From contig JAVSML010020805.1 in assembly GCA_038503035.1 (NCBI GenBank), forward strand, positions 6,387-70,386: a stretch of DNA of 64,000 bases. Reading direction: 5' to 3'. The notes beneath the pieces are model-generated. The model was not told the DNA's origin, searched no databases, and saw nothing but the letters and a program-made list of their open reading frames with translations. Numbering within the stretch: the first letter of the stretch is position 1; each line of letters starts with the position of its first letter. Below, piece after piece: positions 44,920 to 55,900 of the stretch. This DNA is from Crocodylus rhombifer (lineage: Eukaryota; Chordata; Crocodylia; Crocodylidae). A program made the translations under genes and the position numbers.

Positions 44920-45590
44920 TTATTTGCATGGTAAAGGATTCTGGGAAGCCCTGTCACAATCTGAGAGATTTGTCTTGAAAATACTTTGGTGCTGATGATA
45001 TGCGAAAAGGAGTTTGGTTGAAACAATATCTCCCAAGTGAGATAAGAATGCAGTTAGTAGTTTATATTCTTTAGCTAGAGAAATTTGCCAAAACCCTGCC
45101 ATAGCATCCAATTCTGAGAACACTTTAGCCTTTAAGAACTGAACTAATGTCTGTTCTACATGTAAGAAGCAAATCTTTCTCTGCATACATTTTTGTTGAC
45201 TAAGGTCCACACAAATGCAATTTTTTCCAGTGGGTTTCAGTACTACAACTATTCCTGAACACCAGTCTGTAGGTTCATCTATTTGGGAAATTATCCTCAT
45301 CGCTTCCATCCCCTTTAATTCTTCCTTGACTCTCTGTTGCAAAGGAATGGGGATGCGCCAAGGAGCTGTTAGGGCAAAACGAGTTGGCGCTGGCACCAGT
45401 TTAATTTTATATTCCCCTGACAGATTCCCCAATCTTATGAAGATCTGAGGATATATCTCTTGTATGGTTTGCATTTTGCTATTAATCAAGTCTATTTTCT
45501 TCACTTGGCATAGTCCTTGTATTGCTGGCAATCCCAGTAAGAGAACAGTTAACACTTGTACCATGTAAGTAGGTTTTGACAAAAAAAATC
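44920..45590 (-). pseudogene. Minus-strand gypsy remnant: PR-RT linker and RT
   Basis: Reads LLLGLPAIQGLCQVKKIDLI, then VPAPTRFALTAPWRIPIPL, VVVLKPTGKNCICVDLSQ and FSELDAMAGFWQISLAKE. In this element the PR-type tail runs straight into RT, the conventional gypsy order, in contrast to the 23-28 kb element. The YxDD region is unrecognisable. Confidence 0.75.
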
Positions 45591-46139
45591 TTCTTTTTTT
45601 CCAATTTCCCCTTGAACTGGCCCCACACTTCTAAAGCAGTATTACTTGCCCCTCTGAGAATTTTATCTGGCCTTTGCAGATAGCCATCCCAGGATGGATC
45701 ATGATCTTTTGCAGGAATGGCAGTAACTGCAGCTCCAGCATTTATTTTGAATGTAAGGATTCAACCACTGAGATCTATATTAGTGTACCACTTTGCTGAT
45801 TCTTCTCAAAGATTTAGTTCCTGGTAGCATAGGCTCATTGTTATCTGATGCCACTTCCCCCTGCACTCCCTTTCTTGTGGCATCTCCTGCATTCTATATT
45901 GATTACTGGACATTGTTGCCAAAGGTGTAGCTACATGTGCCACACCTTTCTCTGCTTTCTCTGCCAAAGCTTCTTGACTTTTTGACCCATCTTTGCTCTA
46001 GTTTTATATTGTATCTTAGATGTAAGGGTCCCCATCTGTCTTAGATCTTGTATCTACTGTATCAGTATTATCTGATGAAGTTTTAGGTGTACTGTGAGCC
46101 TATGAATCATACTGCTATTTATTGTCCCTTGCATATTAA

Positions 46140-46640
46140 CTATTGTTATGGCTTTTGCTAGTGCAAGTTCTGGATCTAACTGCAGCAGTGCTGACAAACT
46201 GGGATCTCTAATGCCTACAACAGTCTTGTCTCTTATAAGTTCTTTTTCAAAATTTCAAAATTCCATAATTGCTGTGCTCAGCAACAGTGTGAACTGCACT
46301 AATAAAAGATTCAGCTGCTTCCCCTGGTATCTCATATTAAATTTGGCCTGTTCATGTATAGCTTTTCTTTTCCCCATGAAATAGGTATCAAAAACCTCTT
46401 GCAATTTTTTATAGTCTGTCTTCTCCTCCTCAGTGTGGGGGAGGGGACGGGGCACATACAACATCATCTGCAGCCTCTCCAGTGGCAAAGATGAGGGCAT
46501 TTACCTGGTATCCCTCTCTTCTTTCTGGTAAACGGGAAACCATTTGGAACTGCTCAAACCTGATCCAGCAAGACGAGCTGCCCACATTCCCACAATCAAA
46601 CTTGTCTAGCAGAGCCATTTGTGTTATGGCCTCCATAGCT
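46140..46640 (-). pseudogene. Minus-strand gypsy remnant: gag fragment
   Basis: Minus-strand frames carry CWIRFEQFQMVSRLPERREG and DYKKLQEVFDTYFMGKRKAI, then HEQAKFNMRYQGK. This resembles the capsid-type gag of the vertebrate gypsy group related to K02A2.6-like sequences. It is split over two frames. Confidence 0.65.
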
Positions 46641-46787
46641 GCACCGGGCTTTCAGCCTGTGCAGTGCACTGTCTCTCTCGCAGTCTGGCAGTTTGGGGCT
46701 CCTCTTTTTCTTTCTCTTTCACCATTCCCACCCCCAGAGAGGGATCAGGCCCTCTCAGAGATAGGGACACATGGAACTACAGCATAG

Positions 46788-46995
46788 ATTGTAATCTGGT
46801 ACCCCCCATTCCAGGGACTGTCCAACCTTTATTACAGTCCCCCATTAGAAACTGTCCAGTGGATGTGGAAGACCAGGACTCTGTGATCACTCCACAGGAG
46901 GAGCTGAAGGTTTGAGCTACTGCTGAGACTCGGGGAGAAAGTACTTGTCCCTCCCAGCTATGCTTCATGACAACGTCGCAGCAGGAGCTGAAGTG
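46788..46995 (-). repeat. Possible 5' LTR end of the minus-strand gypsy remnant
   Basis: The minus strand shows AATAAA followed by 'ggttggacagtccctgg' and terminates near 'cagattacaatc', homologous to 39535-39605. The position upstream of gag is right for a 5' LTR. The outer limit is not determined. Confidence 0.4.
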
Positions 46996-47408
46996 CACGC
47001 TGACTGGCTAGGCCCAGTGACTAGGTTCTTGGCAGTGGTGACGCGTAGGGGGTATACGTGCCCCCTCTGAGCATGGCGGTGCAACTCTACGAAAAGGCGG
47101 GCAATCACCCACTACCTCCCCCTCCACCCCCGTTGCTGACAGTGCTGCTGGCATCTGTGGGTGGTCAGCGATTACCACTGGCCGCTGCTGTGGGGGGCAT
47201 CTGTGGGTGATCATTGACTGCTGGTTGGCACTCCCCGCCCCCCCCATTGACAGTGCTGGTGGCGTCTGCGGGACCTCCCTGCTCATCGCCGCCATGCTTC
47301 TGCCACCACCACTGGGCTCCCGCCACTGCCAGTGCTGCCATGCCCCCTACCTGCCAAGGGCATGTGTCATTCATGGTTCTAAGACAAGGCAAGGACTCCC
47401 CGTTGTGC
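46996..47408. other. GC-rich stretch without recognised feature
   Basis: Contains a local near-duplication ('gctgttgg' / 'gcatctgtgggtggtcagcg' versus 'gcatctgtgggtgatcattg') at about 47150-47215. No gene was recognised. Confidence 0.3.
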
Positions 47409-47416
47409 TTCACTGG

Positions 47417-47600
47417 TAGGGTGGCCATCATAGAGGATAGTCCAGTTGCCCTCTGTCCTCTATTGGTATCAAAACTGGATGCCTTTATGTCCCTATTTTT
47501 GTCTTCAAGAGAAAAATAGAGGACATAAAGGCATCAGGTTTCGTATCAATAGAGGACAGGATAGCAGAAAACCGGAATGTCCTCTATGACGGCCACCCTA
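47417..47600. mobile_element. Palindromic fold-back MITE (184 bp)
   Basis: Nearly the whole element is one inverted repeat: TAGGGTGGCCATCATAGAGG on the left returns as CCTCTATGACGGCCACCCTA on the right, with arms of about 90 bp meeting near 47510. The flanks TTCTCACT-like TTCACTGG (47409-47416) and TTCACTAG (47601-47608) match at 7 of 8, indicating an 8-bp target duplication. A transcript would form a long hairpin. Confidence 0.85.
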
Positions 47601-47614
47601 TTCACTAGGCTGTT

Positions 47615-47950
47615 TGCCAAGAGTGGTGACTAGGGAAACGTTTGTTCACCAGAGCGCTCCAAGGGATGACGAGGTCGAACGGTCACAAACTCCTGCAAGA
47701 CCGTTTCAGGCTGGACAGAAGGAAGAATTTCTTTACTGCCCGAGCCCCCAAGGTCTGGAACAGTCTGCCAGCGGAGGTGGTTCGAGCACCTACATTGAAC
47801 ACCTTCAAGAGTAAATTGGATGCTTATCTTGCTGGGATCCTATGACCTCAGCTGACTTCCTGCCCTTTGGGTGGGGGGCTGGACTCGATGATCTCCTGAG
47901 GTCCCTTCCAGCCCTAATGTCTATGAAATCTATGAAATCTATGAAAGCGC
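47615..47950 (+). mobile_element. CR1 LINE 3' end
   Basis: Frames include LLQDRFRLDRRKNFFTARAP and APTLNTFKSKLDAYLAGIL, followed by 'ggtcccttccagccctaatg' and repeated CTATGAAAT units. It is short and 5'-truncated. Confidence 0.88.
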
Positions 47951-48379
47951 TGATTGGCCAAATCCAGGGTCTGCAAACCCCAGAATTTATGAGCTCCCCT
48001 GCCCCCACAAATATAACATTGACTTAAAAAAGATGGGCTAAAAACAAAGGGATACATTACCCCTTCTCCCCAGGCCAACACCAGCGGTGGGACTACCTGT
48101 GTGTTTTAGCCTGTGCCAACATATGTACCAACCCTCAACATACAGCAACCGACTATGTACCCATGTGGCTACCCTGCGCAGGATCCTCTATTCTCTTCCA
48201 GCTCTGCGAAGCTGTGCACATAAGCTGCACTTGAAACATTTTCTTAAGAAAATGTTAAATTTGTTAAATTTGATCCGACAGTTAGAGGGACCATTTTCTT
48301 TGCCTTGGCTTTTAAACGGGCACACATGCCAGCTCAGGCTTACCAGGGGAGGCTGGGTCTGGGATCTGGGTTTTCAAAC

Positions 48380-48405
48380 TTTTCTTAAAAAAAAAAAAAA
48401 AAATC
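48380..48405. repeat. A-run (about 17 A)
   Basis: Homopolymeric A tract next to the promoter region. The surrounding 'ggttttcaaact' words occur twice (48368 and 48450), a short local duplication. Confidence 0.6.
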
Positions 48406-48559
48406 GTGTTCCAAGCCAAATCAAGTCCAAATCCATGAGTCAGATCTGGATTTTCAAACTTTTTTTCTCCTCCCAAACGGGGAGGTTTGGACACACCAGG
48501 AGGTGCGAGTGCTGGGCTTTTGAAGCAGGAATGAACTGGCCTGGAAACCACTGCGAGTG

Positions 48560-49000
48560 TGAGGAGAATCCCCGCAACAGGCGACGGCAACGGCTCCTTT
48601 CGAGCCGCTCCCGCCAAACCCATCCCCCGCGGTGATTGGTCAGAGGCCTGGCCAATGGCGAGGCTGTTGCTGGCTCGGGCGGGGAGCCAGGCCCCGCCCA
48701 GGAGCGCTGGGGCGCCTGCGCGGGCGCGGGCCGCGTGCGGGTGGCGGGTCTCGCTTGCTGCGGCAGGTGCTGCAGGGCGGGGACACAACGGAGTCTGTAG
48801 TCCGGCGGGGGCGGGGGTTCTGCTTACAGTGGGTGGGGAATGGAGCCCCCTCCCCTCCGGCTTTGTGTTGGGGAAGATGAACCCTCACCCCCCCCGCGGG
48901 GGGCGGGGTCCCGGGAAGTGGACCCCATTTGCAGACGGTGGGGAGGGGCCCTGCTTGGAGCAGGGGGTGAGTGGGGAATGGAGCTCCTTTTATGCGAGGT
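48560..49000 (+). promoter_or_regulatory. CpG-rich promoter, probable BTBD18 5' region
   Basis: Dense CpG, paired NF-Y-type sites in opposite orientations (GATTGG at about 48635 and GGCCAATGG at about 48650), and GC boxes. A possible non-coding first exon ends at the donor CAGGGG|GTGAGT near 48967. The next acceptor to the right is CTGTTTGCAG|GAGG at 52760, which begins the exon with the BTBD18 start codon. With CCAAT sites in both orientations, bidirectional activity toward a minus-strand gene (CTNND1 in human) is possible. Confidence 0.6.
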
Positions 49001-49519
49001 TGGGGTAGTAGGATGAAGTGGAGGGGGCGTGGGGGTCTTTCTGTAATAATGGGGTCTGCTGGCCTGGCAACGGATGTGGGGCGTTGCCTCCCTCTCCAAG
49101 CGGTTCTCTGGGAGGCGGGTGGAGCTCATGCCCAAAAGAAGGGTGAAGTCCCTTAGCTTCTTACATTGGAGTGAGGTGTCTTCTCTTTGTCTTGGCAGCA
49201 CGCATCCCCTCCTACCTCCATAGCACCATACTCAGGTGCTTTTCCAGGGGCCTTGTGCTTGGCAGCCTTCGGCTTGTGTTGAGTATCCCTCTGTGCGCCC
49301 CATAAACCGAAACAACAGGTATGCCACAACCCGCTTCTCCCTCACTTCTTGCCCCCTTCCCCCACACATACATGTATATACTTCTGTGGATGAGAGGCTT
49401 TGGGTTCCAGATGAGGTTTGTAGACTACTTGTCCCCACAAAGCAATGAGTGGAAATGATGAGCCAACTGCTAATTACATTTTTGTATACATTCAAGATTT
49501 TTCTGATTCCTAATTGACA

Positions 49520-49740
49520 AGGTATCAGGAAGAAATTCTTTATTGTGAGGGTTGCCAAAATATGGAATCGACTCCCAAGGGAGATGGTGCTTTCCCCTAC
49601 CTTGGAGGTGTTCAAGAAAAGATTAGACAGGCACCTGGCTGTGGTTATGTAGCCCCAGCTCTCTTTCCTGCCTAGGGCCGGGGGTCGGATTTGATGATAC
49701 AAGGTCCCTTCCAACCCTAGAAATCTATGAAATCTAGCTG
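49520..49740 (+). mobile_element. CR1 LINE 3' end
   Basis: 'aagaaattctttattgtgag', 'tcaagaaaagattagacagg' and 'caaggtcccttccaacccta' match the CR1 3' terminal region. It ends in ATCTATGAAATCTAG. Confidence 0.86.
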
Positions 49741-49744
49741 CATG

Positions 49745-50125
49745 CATAAAGCCACGAGAGAAAGGCTGATACAGTGCTTAGGGCACTAGTCTGGGTTTTG
49801 GGAGACCTACATTCTGGTGCCACAGCCTTTCTGTGTAAGCTTGCCATAATTTCCCAGCTATACAATGGGGTAGTAACTGTGCCCCACCTTAGAGGTGTCA
49901 TGAGGAAAAGTATGTTCAGATTCTGTAATGAAAGAGGTCCGTGTAAGGCTTTGTATGTATGCAAAAACATTGTCTGGTATACCATGAAGCATTTAAACTG
50001 ATAAAGTTATACTAGTTTAACATACTCTGACTTGACCCAGCCTAAAAAGTTTTGTCAGCATAATTAAATTGGTTTGCTGGGAGAACTGGAGGGAGGGAAC
50101 CTTATAAGTCCTTTTAGATTGAATA
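49745..50125. other. No recognised feature
   Basis: A candidate tRNA-derived or SINE-like segment was considered around 49760-49950 ('cacgagagaaaggc', 'acagtgctta') but no A/B box pair could be supported. Confidence 0.3.
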
Positions 50126-50133
50126 GCTTATGT

Positions 50134-50535
50134 AAGGGTTGCTCAGCTTGCAGGCCAGGTCTGCCTTGCAGAGTCATGTAATTTGGCACACGGGTCCAGA
50201 AATTTAGTGGTGGGGGTGTTAACACTCCCTACTGCTTCCCCATGGCCAAATTTCCAAGACGCATGTGGTTCAATCAGCCCCATAGAGAGGGACTGGGCCC
50301 CATTCCCACATGGTTGGATCAAGCTGAAGCCTGATGCAGTCACATGGTGCTCAACAGGGGCCCAATGCAGCTGTCTGTGGTCTGTCTAACTGCATTGGCC
50401 CTGGTTGAGCTGTTTCCACGTGGCTGAACTGGGCTGACACTGCATGAAGCATCGGGCCCACAGACTGGATCCAGCCGACAGTCTGACTTGGCATGGCTCA
50501 TCTAGTCTGCATCCCAAAAAGGTTAGGCACCACTG
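50134..50535. mobile_element. hAT-type MITE with perfect 8-bp target duplication
   Basis: GCTTATGT occurs at 50126-50133 and 50536-50543. The ends are AAGGGTTGCTCAGC and GGTTAGGCACCACTG. The interior is repeat-like with several 'ggttgagctg'/'ggctgaac' words and no ORF. Confidence 0.83.
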
Positions 50536-50544
50536 GCTTATGTC

Positions 50545-51040
50545 ATTCAGGGAGCTGGTTTAAGTATCAGAAAAGAACTCCCTTTGCGGATACAAGCTGT
50601 ATTTCCACTTAAGGTTTTTTTCTGGCATAGCTGTAATAGCAAACCCTTGTTAGTGTGGACTGGATCTGAAGCCCTATCGGCACATCGGTTTTGTTCCAGG
50701 ATAACTGTCGGTTATGGGTGTGGGTGCATGGTATGAGCCTGGGGCAAGAATTTACTGTGAATCATCTGTTCTATAATAACTGACCATGGGCATCCTGTAC
50801 CTTTCAGTAAACGAATAATAAATAACCTGCAGTACCCTCATTCTTTTTTTTCTTGGAGGGTTAAGCTCTTGAGTTATCTTTCATTTATTATGAGTAAACT
50901 GCATGCGGGTGGGTAAATTCCCTTTTATTCCAAGATTTTTTTTTTCATGCATCCATATCCTCATGCTTGTACTGGGATACACATGCCATATATATCAATA
51001 CTATTTATTGCCTTCTCATATAGCATTGAGGTCCTTTTTG
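50545..51040. other. No recognised feature
   Basis: AT-rich sequence within the presumed first intron of BTBD18. Confidence 0.35.
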
Positions 51041-51049
51041 CAGATGTAT

Positions 51050-51236
51050 CACAAATTAGCCCCAAATCCTCCCCGACTACCACTCTGATCCCCTTCCCTT
51101 GCCTGATGTGTTGGTTTGCTTTCTGCTTCCTGCCCTATCTGCCACTTTGCTGCCTGTCCCCTTTCTGATCTGTTGTATGTCAAACACTGACTGTCTGTGT
51201 TACTTGTGGCATGTGCCACAGGTTGGCCGCCCTTAT
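51050..51236. mobile_element. hAT-type MITE, family B copy, inverse
   Basis: 'acaaattagccccaaa' at the left and 'gccacaggttggccgccctt' at the right are the complement of the family B ends. The centre has TTTGCTTTCTGCTTCCTG words shared with 17805-18000. Confidence 0.6.
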
Positions 51237-51799
51237 CATACAGGAATAGCAATCCTGGTATAAGCACACCAATGTCAGTATAACCGCCTGAAGGGGATTT
51301 GACTACACTAGTAGAATTAAGGCAGTACAGCTTACATGTATATAGGCAAAAGCCTTGCTCTGATATAAAAGTAGTCTGCTTTTGGTTGGTATATGTTGCT
51401 TGGGACCTACTATAAGGTAAAACAGATCCACCAGCCAAACAATGATTTCACACCATGCTTCTACACCGGAATAAGTCAGGGCTGACAAAACATATTTCTG
51501 ATGCATGGGTATACTATATCAGGTAGGGAATGAGGTGAGGTTGGGACTTAAGACTGGCTGTGTGGCAAAAGCTCCTGCAGCTGATTCAATTAAGGCCATC
51601 AACTCTGTGCTTTTGTTGGTATTGGTTGGGTCCACAGCAGGAGCACTTCACTGGTATTTTGTTTCAGTGTAGGTGTACAAGAAAGGTTTGCAGGCACAGA
51701 AGCTCAGAGTCCATGAGAGGTGTTGCAGCTGTGTTGGTATAGCTGACAGGGCATTTCCCAGGTGGAAAAGTCCCAAATAGCATAGACAAACCATTCTAT

Positions 51800-52309
51800 C
51801 AGTGGTGTTCAACATTTTGGCCCCATAGGCCAAATGAATGGCACAGGGCTTGTCTTCAAACCATATCAGACCCCACATCCCAGGATCAGGCCTGTGCACT
51901 TGGATCTGGACTGCACTGTCCCCATCTGGCCCTGCATGCCAGGATGCCCCCACCAGGCCCCATGTGCCAGGATTTGGGCTTGGGGCCCTGTGCCACCCTC
52001 ACCCAGCCTCACAGATGGGAATTGGATTCCAGGGCGCTGTGACAACTCTGCTCAGTGCCTTGTGCTGGGATCAGGACCCCAGAACTCATGCTACTCCTGG
52101 TGGGCCCCACATACCAGAATCAGGGCCCTGCACTGCTCCTGCCTGGCTCCATGTGCTGGCATCAAGCTTTGTGTACCAGATCTAGCACACAGGGCCGCAG
52201 CCCATGGGGCTCCCCACATATCCATGGGGCATACCTGTGGGGAGCCCCATGGGTCGAATGGTGAGATGGCAGGGGCTGGACCTGGCCTGTGGCCAGGGGT
52301 TGCACACTG
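51800..52309. mobile_element. Probable hAT-type MITE
   Basis: Begins CAGTGGTGTTCAACATTTTG and ends GGTTGCACACTG. The flanking octamers share only ATTCT, so the target duplication is not convincing. The interior is a series of about 80-bp CC/CA-rich units ('ccaggatcaggcc', 'gccaggatttggg', 'gctgggatcagg') that look tandemly derived. Confidence 0.5.
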
Positions 52310-52760
52310 ATTCTCCAAAACATCTGCTTCCTGCAATTGGGTGAGAGGCTGTATCACAGTCTGTGAGCCTTCTAGTCCCCAGCTGTCTAAACTAGCCTGG
52401 TTAGAGTCCCTAACTGGCAGTGACAGGCAGCATGCAGAACTATCTGGGGAAGGAATACTACATTGCCATTCATTATAATGTTTCTCCCAGGGGCCCTGTA
52501 CTCTGCGTCCGCTCCTGGCTAAAATTATCCATAATGTTGTCTCAGAAGAAAGAGCATGTGCGTATACAATAGCTGAATGTGCTCATGAATGACTTTTCAC
52601 TGTACCAGGGGTGCAGCGGGTTGGGATTGGGGGTGAGCGGTGCCTAGGCAGAAGCTGGCATAGACTAGAAGCAACAAGATAGCCCTGTCAGTTGCATCTA
52701 TCAAGGGGTGCTGTCCTAAAAAAAGCAGACCACGTTCCCAAAACTGTCTTCTGTTTGCAG

Positions 52761-52931
52761 GAGGCGTTGTCTTCGGGCTCTGAAGGGAAGGGGGCACGGA
52801 CATGTGCTCTCCTGCAGCTGCTGGCTCCAAGATCCTGTACCGGAACTCGCGCCTCCTCCGCATGGCTTTCCTGCAGCTCCATCGCCAGCAGAGGGCAGAT
52901 GTGTTCTGCGACGTCATCCTGCAGGCAGAAG
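52761..52931 (+). other. BTBD18: BTBD18 first coding exon
   Basis: 41 nt of 5'UTR followed by 130 coding nt encoding residues 1-43 plus one base. Boundaries are CTGTTTGCAG|GAGG and GCAGAAG|GTAATC. Confidence 0.85.
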
Positions 52932-55900
52932 GTAATCAGCACTGAGCCAGGTGGGCTTAAACAAGGGTGGTGGGCTGGTACCAAGGTCCACGGTTGCAGT
53001 GTCTGCAGTGCTGGTCATATGAGTCGATAGACCTTTCCATAGGATTTTATCTGCACATATTTACTAATGGGGTTTTGTTTTGTTTTATTTTATTTTAATG
53101 TTGGGGCACCGCTAAGCATGTGTTGTACTGCTGTGCTGTCTGTGGGGCCTGCATCATTGGGAATGGTGATATTGATGTGGGCTTGCCAGTCAGTTGGCCC
53201 TGATTGTTTGGGGATTGTAATTAGAAAAGTGGAAGTGGCTCCACAGAGGTTTCACAGCAGCTCTCCTATGTGGTGCTGGGTTACTTTCTGTTAGCAGGCA
53301 GCTGGAAATTAGCTGTGCATCCTCTTTGCTTGGAACATTGTGACCCCTCTTCATGTGAGTTTTGACTAACTCAAGCATGTTCTTCTTGTCTTTGAAACTC
53401 TTTAACTCATTAATTCAGATGATTTTGGATGGTTCCTGATTTGTTCTGCTTGAGGATGATTCCCACTTGTATTTTATAAGTGGTTTTTTGCTCTGCTGAA
53501 ACTTAATGGTGGTGGTGGAAGATTGGAAGCAAGCGCTTCCTATTCAGCTGTAAGCAAGTTCCCCACTGCTTTGTAAAGTTTTAATTCTTTTGAATTTAAA
53601 GTTGGCTGTTTAATGCCAAGAGTAAATGCTGAGAAATGTGGGTTGGAGCGCCCTTTGTAGAAGACAGCACCCTGTGGAATTATTTCAATAGCAAATTTGT
53701 GTAGAGGACTCATACAGAAGGTGAGTCAACATGTGGCTCAAGTTACCAATGGGGGCACATGTTTGAGGAACATTTCTCTAGCTTGTTCATACTATATGTT
53801 GTTCATCTGTGGGTATAAAGAGAGCTTTTAAGTCCTGCAGGCCAGCTGGTTTACACAAATATTGCCTGTCAGTCTTGCACTGATATAAACATTTGCTTCC
53901 ATGTGCCAGATCATCTTTCTTGTCCTCTTTCTTGGAAGGGGAAATGTAAATGCAATCAGGACATTTCTTCTGCTAAGGCAGTCTTGAATGGTTAAAAATC
54001 TAGGAGTGTTGCACCTTCCTCTGTGCTTTTCCTCTCTCTCCACCCAGCCCTATCTTCATTGAGAGTATTCTGTATTGCAGCAGGGGAATTTTGGCCCAAG
54101 CACCAGCTTCCTTGCTGCTAACTTCCTTAAGAGCCAAACATGGATGCAGCCTAAATGACTGCCTCCACAGCCTTCTGAGCTAGTGCTTGCCTAAGTCTGC
54201 TATAAGCAGCACTGCTGGGGGGGTGGGAATGTTCAAGGCTGGGTCAGGGCTGCACTAAGGGAAATGTATATGTACCTCAGGAAAATCCCTACTCATCAGG
54301 GTTCTGGGACCTGCTTCTTAGCTGGTTTGTGCCCAGAGTCCCCTTTGCAGTCTCTTCAGTAGCTAATGGTGGCTGTCTGCATAGTCCACCTGTGTAAGTA
54401 CTCTGGGGTGTAGTCTAATCAATCAGGGACTGAGACACAGGAGACAGGGACAAAAATATGTTATTTTTTGCTTGTTTAAAAATGGGAACAAGCAGCTTGT
54501 TTTTACTGAGGGTGGAGTTTGTTAATTAGCTTTACTTGACTGATAATACAGTTGAAAATATGCATGCGTCTGTTAGAGGAGTGGGAAAGATTGCAGATGT
54601 CTTTCCTTTGGAGAGATCTTCTAAGACAGTTGAGTTAGGGCTGCTTCAAGAACCATAACTGAGTATTGCCAACTCTTCTGATCTTACTGTAACTCCTGTG
54701 ATATTTGTTGCTTTTTCTTATAACCCCAGCTGCTGGAGTCAAGAGATTTCAAGAGACTCTCAGATTTCACTTAAAATCCAAAGGGAGCTTCTAGCTCTCC
54801 TTGAGTGGAGGAAACTTTAGAAGCCTGAAGTAAGCCTGTCCTGACTATTCAGAAGCCAACAGGAGCAAAAAAAAATGTCCTGCTAAATGCACGGTTATTT
54901 AGATAGAGGGTTTCTCACCCATGTCTTTTATACTTTTGGGTTTGGCAATAGTGATGACATGTAGCATACCCAAGGTGTGGATTGGATGCAGTGTGATTTT
55001 CAAGGATGCCAAAATTAAGGTAAATTGGGTTTCTGTTTATTCCCACCCTCCCTAGGCAGCCTAGAGGGTCTTTTGCCACCCCCAGTGAAAGTACCCAGTG
55101 TCAAGAGGAGTTGGAGGAGAGGAGTAATAGCTAATTTAGTGTTAGAGCTGGACTTATGCATGGTACTGATTGTCATTCCTTTGTTTGCAGGCGAGGCCAT
55201 CCCAGCTCATTGCTGCATCCTGTCAGCGTGCAGCCCCTTCTTCACAGAGCGCCTGGAGCGTGAAATGCCACCCAAGGGCCGCAAGGTAGTGCTGGAGCTC
55301 CGGGGACTGAAGATTGGGACTTTGAGGAAGCTGGTGGATTTTTTGTATACATCAGAGATGGAGGTGTCCCGGGAAGAGGCACAGGATGTCCTGGCTGCTG
55401 CCCGGCAGCTCCAAGTGTCAGAATTGGAGTCACTGAAGCTGGAGGGTGGGAAGCTTGTGAAGCAAGCCCTGGGCCGGCGCTTGAACCGCGAGTGCCTACA
55501 GTCGCCCAGCTCGGCTCCCATCTCTGCCAGGGTCATGTTGCAGGCCTGCGAGCCATGCCCTGCCCCAACTCCCACTGTCCCCCGGACTTCCAGCCCCATG
55601 GTGGCTGGCAAGCAGGACATTGTAGCAAAGCCCTCAAATAACAGTGAAGTGCCTGCCAGCCCAAGGGAATGTGTACAGCAGGGGGCAGCCACAGCAGCAG
55701 CCCCTAGCAAGGGGGCTCGGTTGGGGATGCAGGACAGCTCTGTTACTTCTGCACTGCCCACAGAGACTGAAGGTACAAAACCTCAGAGCTGCTTAGTCAG
55801 GAGCCTTTGTGGAGGGAGGGTGCTGAGGAAAGGGGAAGGGTCACAGGGCAAGAGGAGCTCTAAGCAGGTGGAGCAGAACTCATCTGGGGGAGGGAACCTC

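Noticed and set aside
49760..49960. tRNA-derived SINE
   Set aside because: No convincing A and B box pair and no tail or target duplication.
51800..52320. Protein-coding exon (158-codon frame)
   Set aside because: The frame arises from repeated CC/CA-rich units with MITE-like termini and has no homologous domain.
55025..55190. N-terminal extension of the BTBD18 main exon
   Set aside because: The in-frame ATG lies in the intron before the TTTGTTTGCAG acceptor. The upstream exon supplies a family-matching N-terminus in phase.
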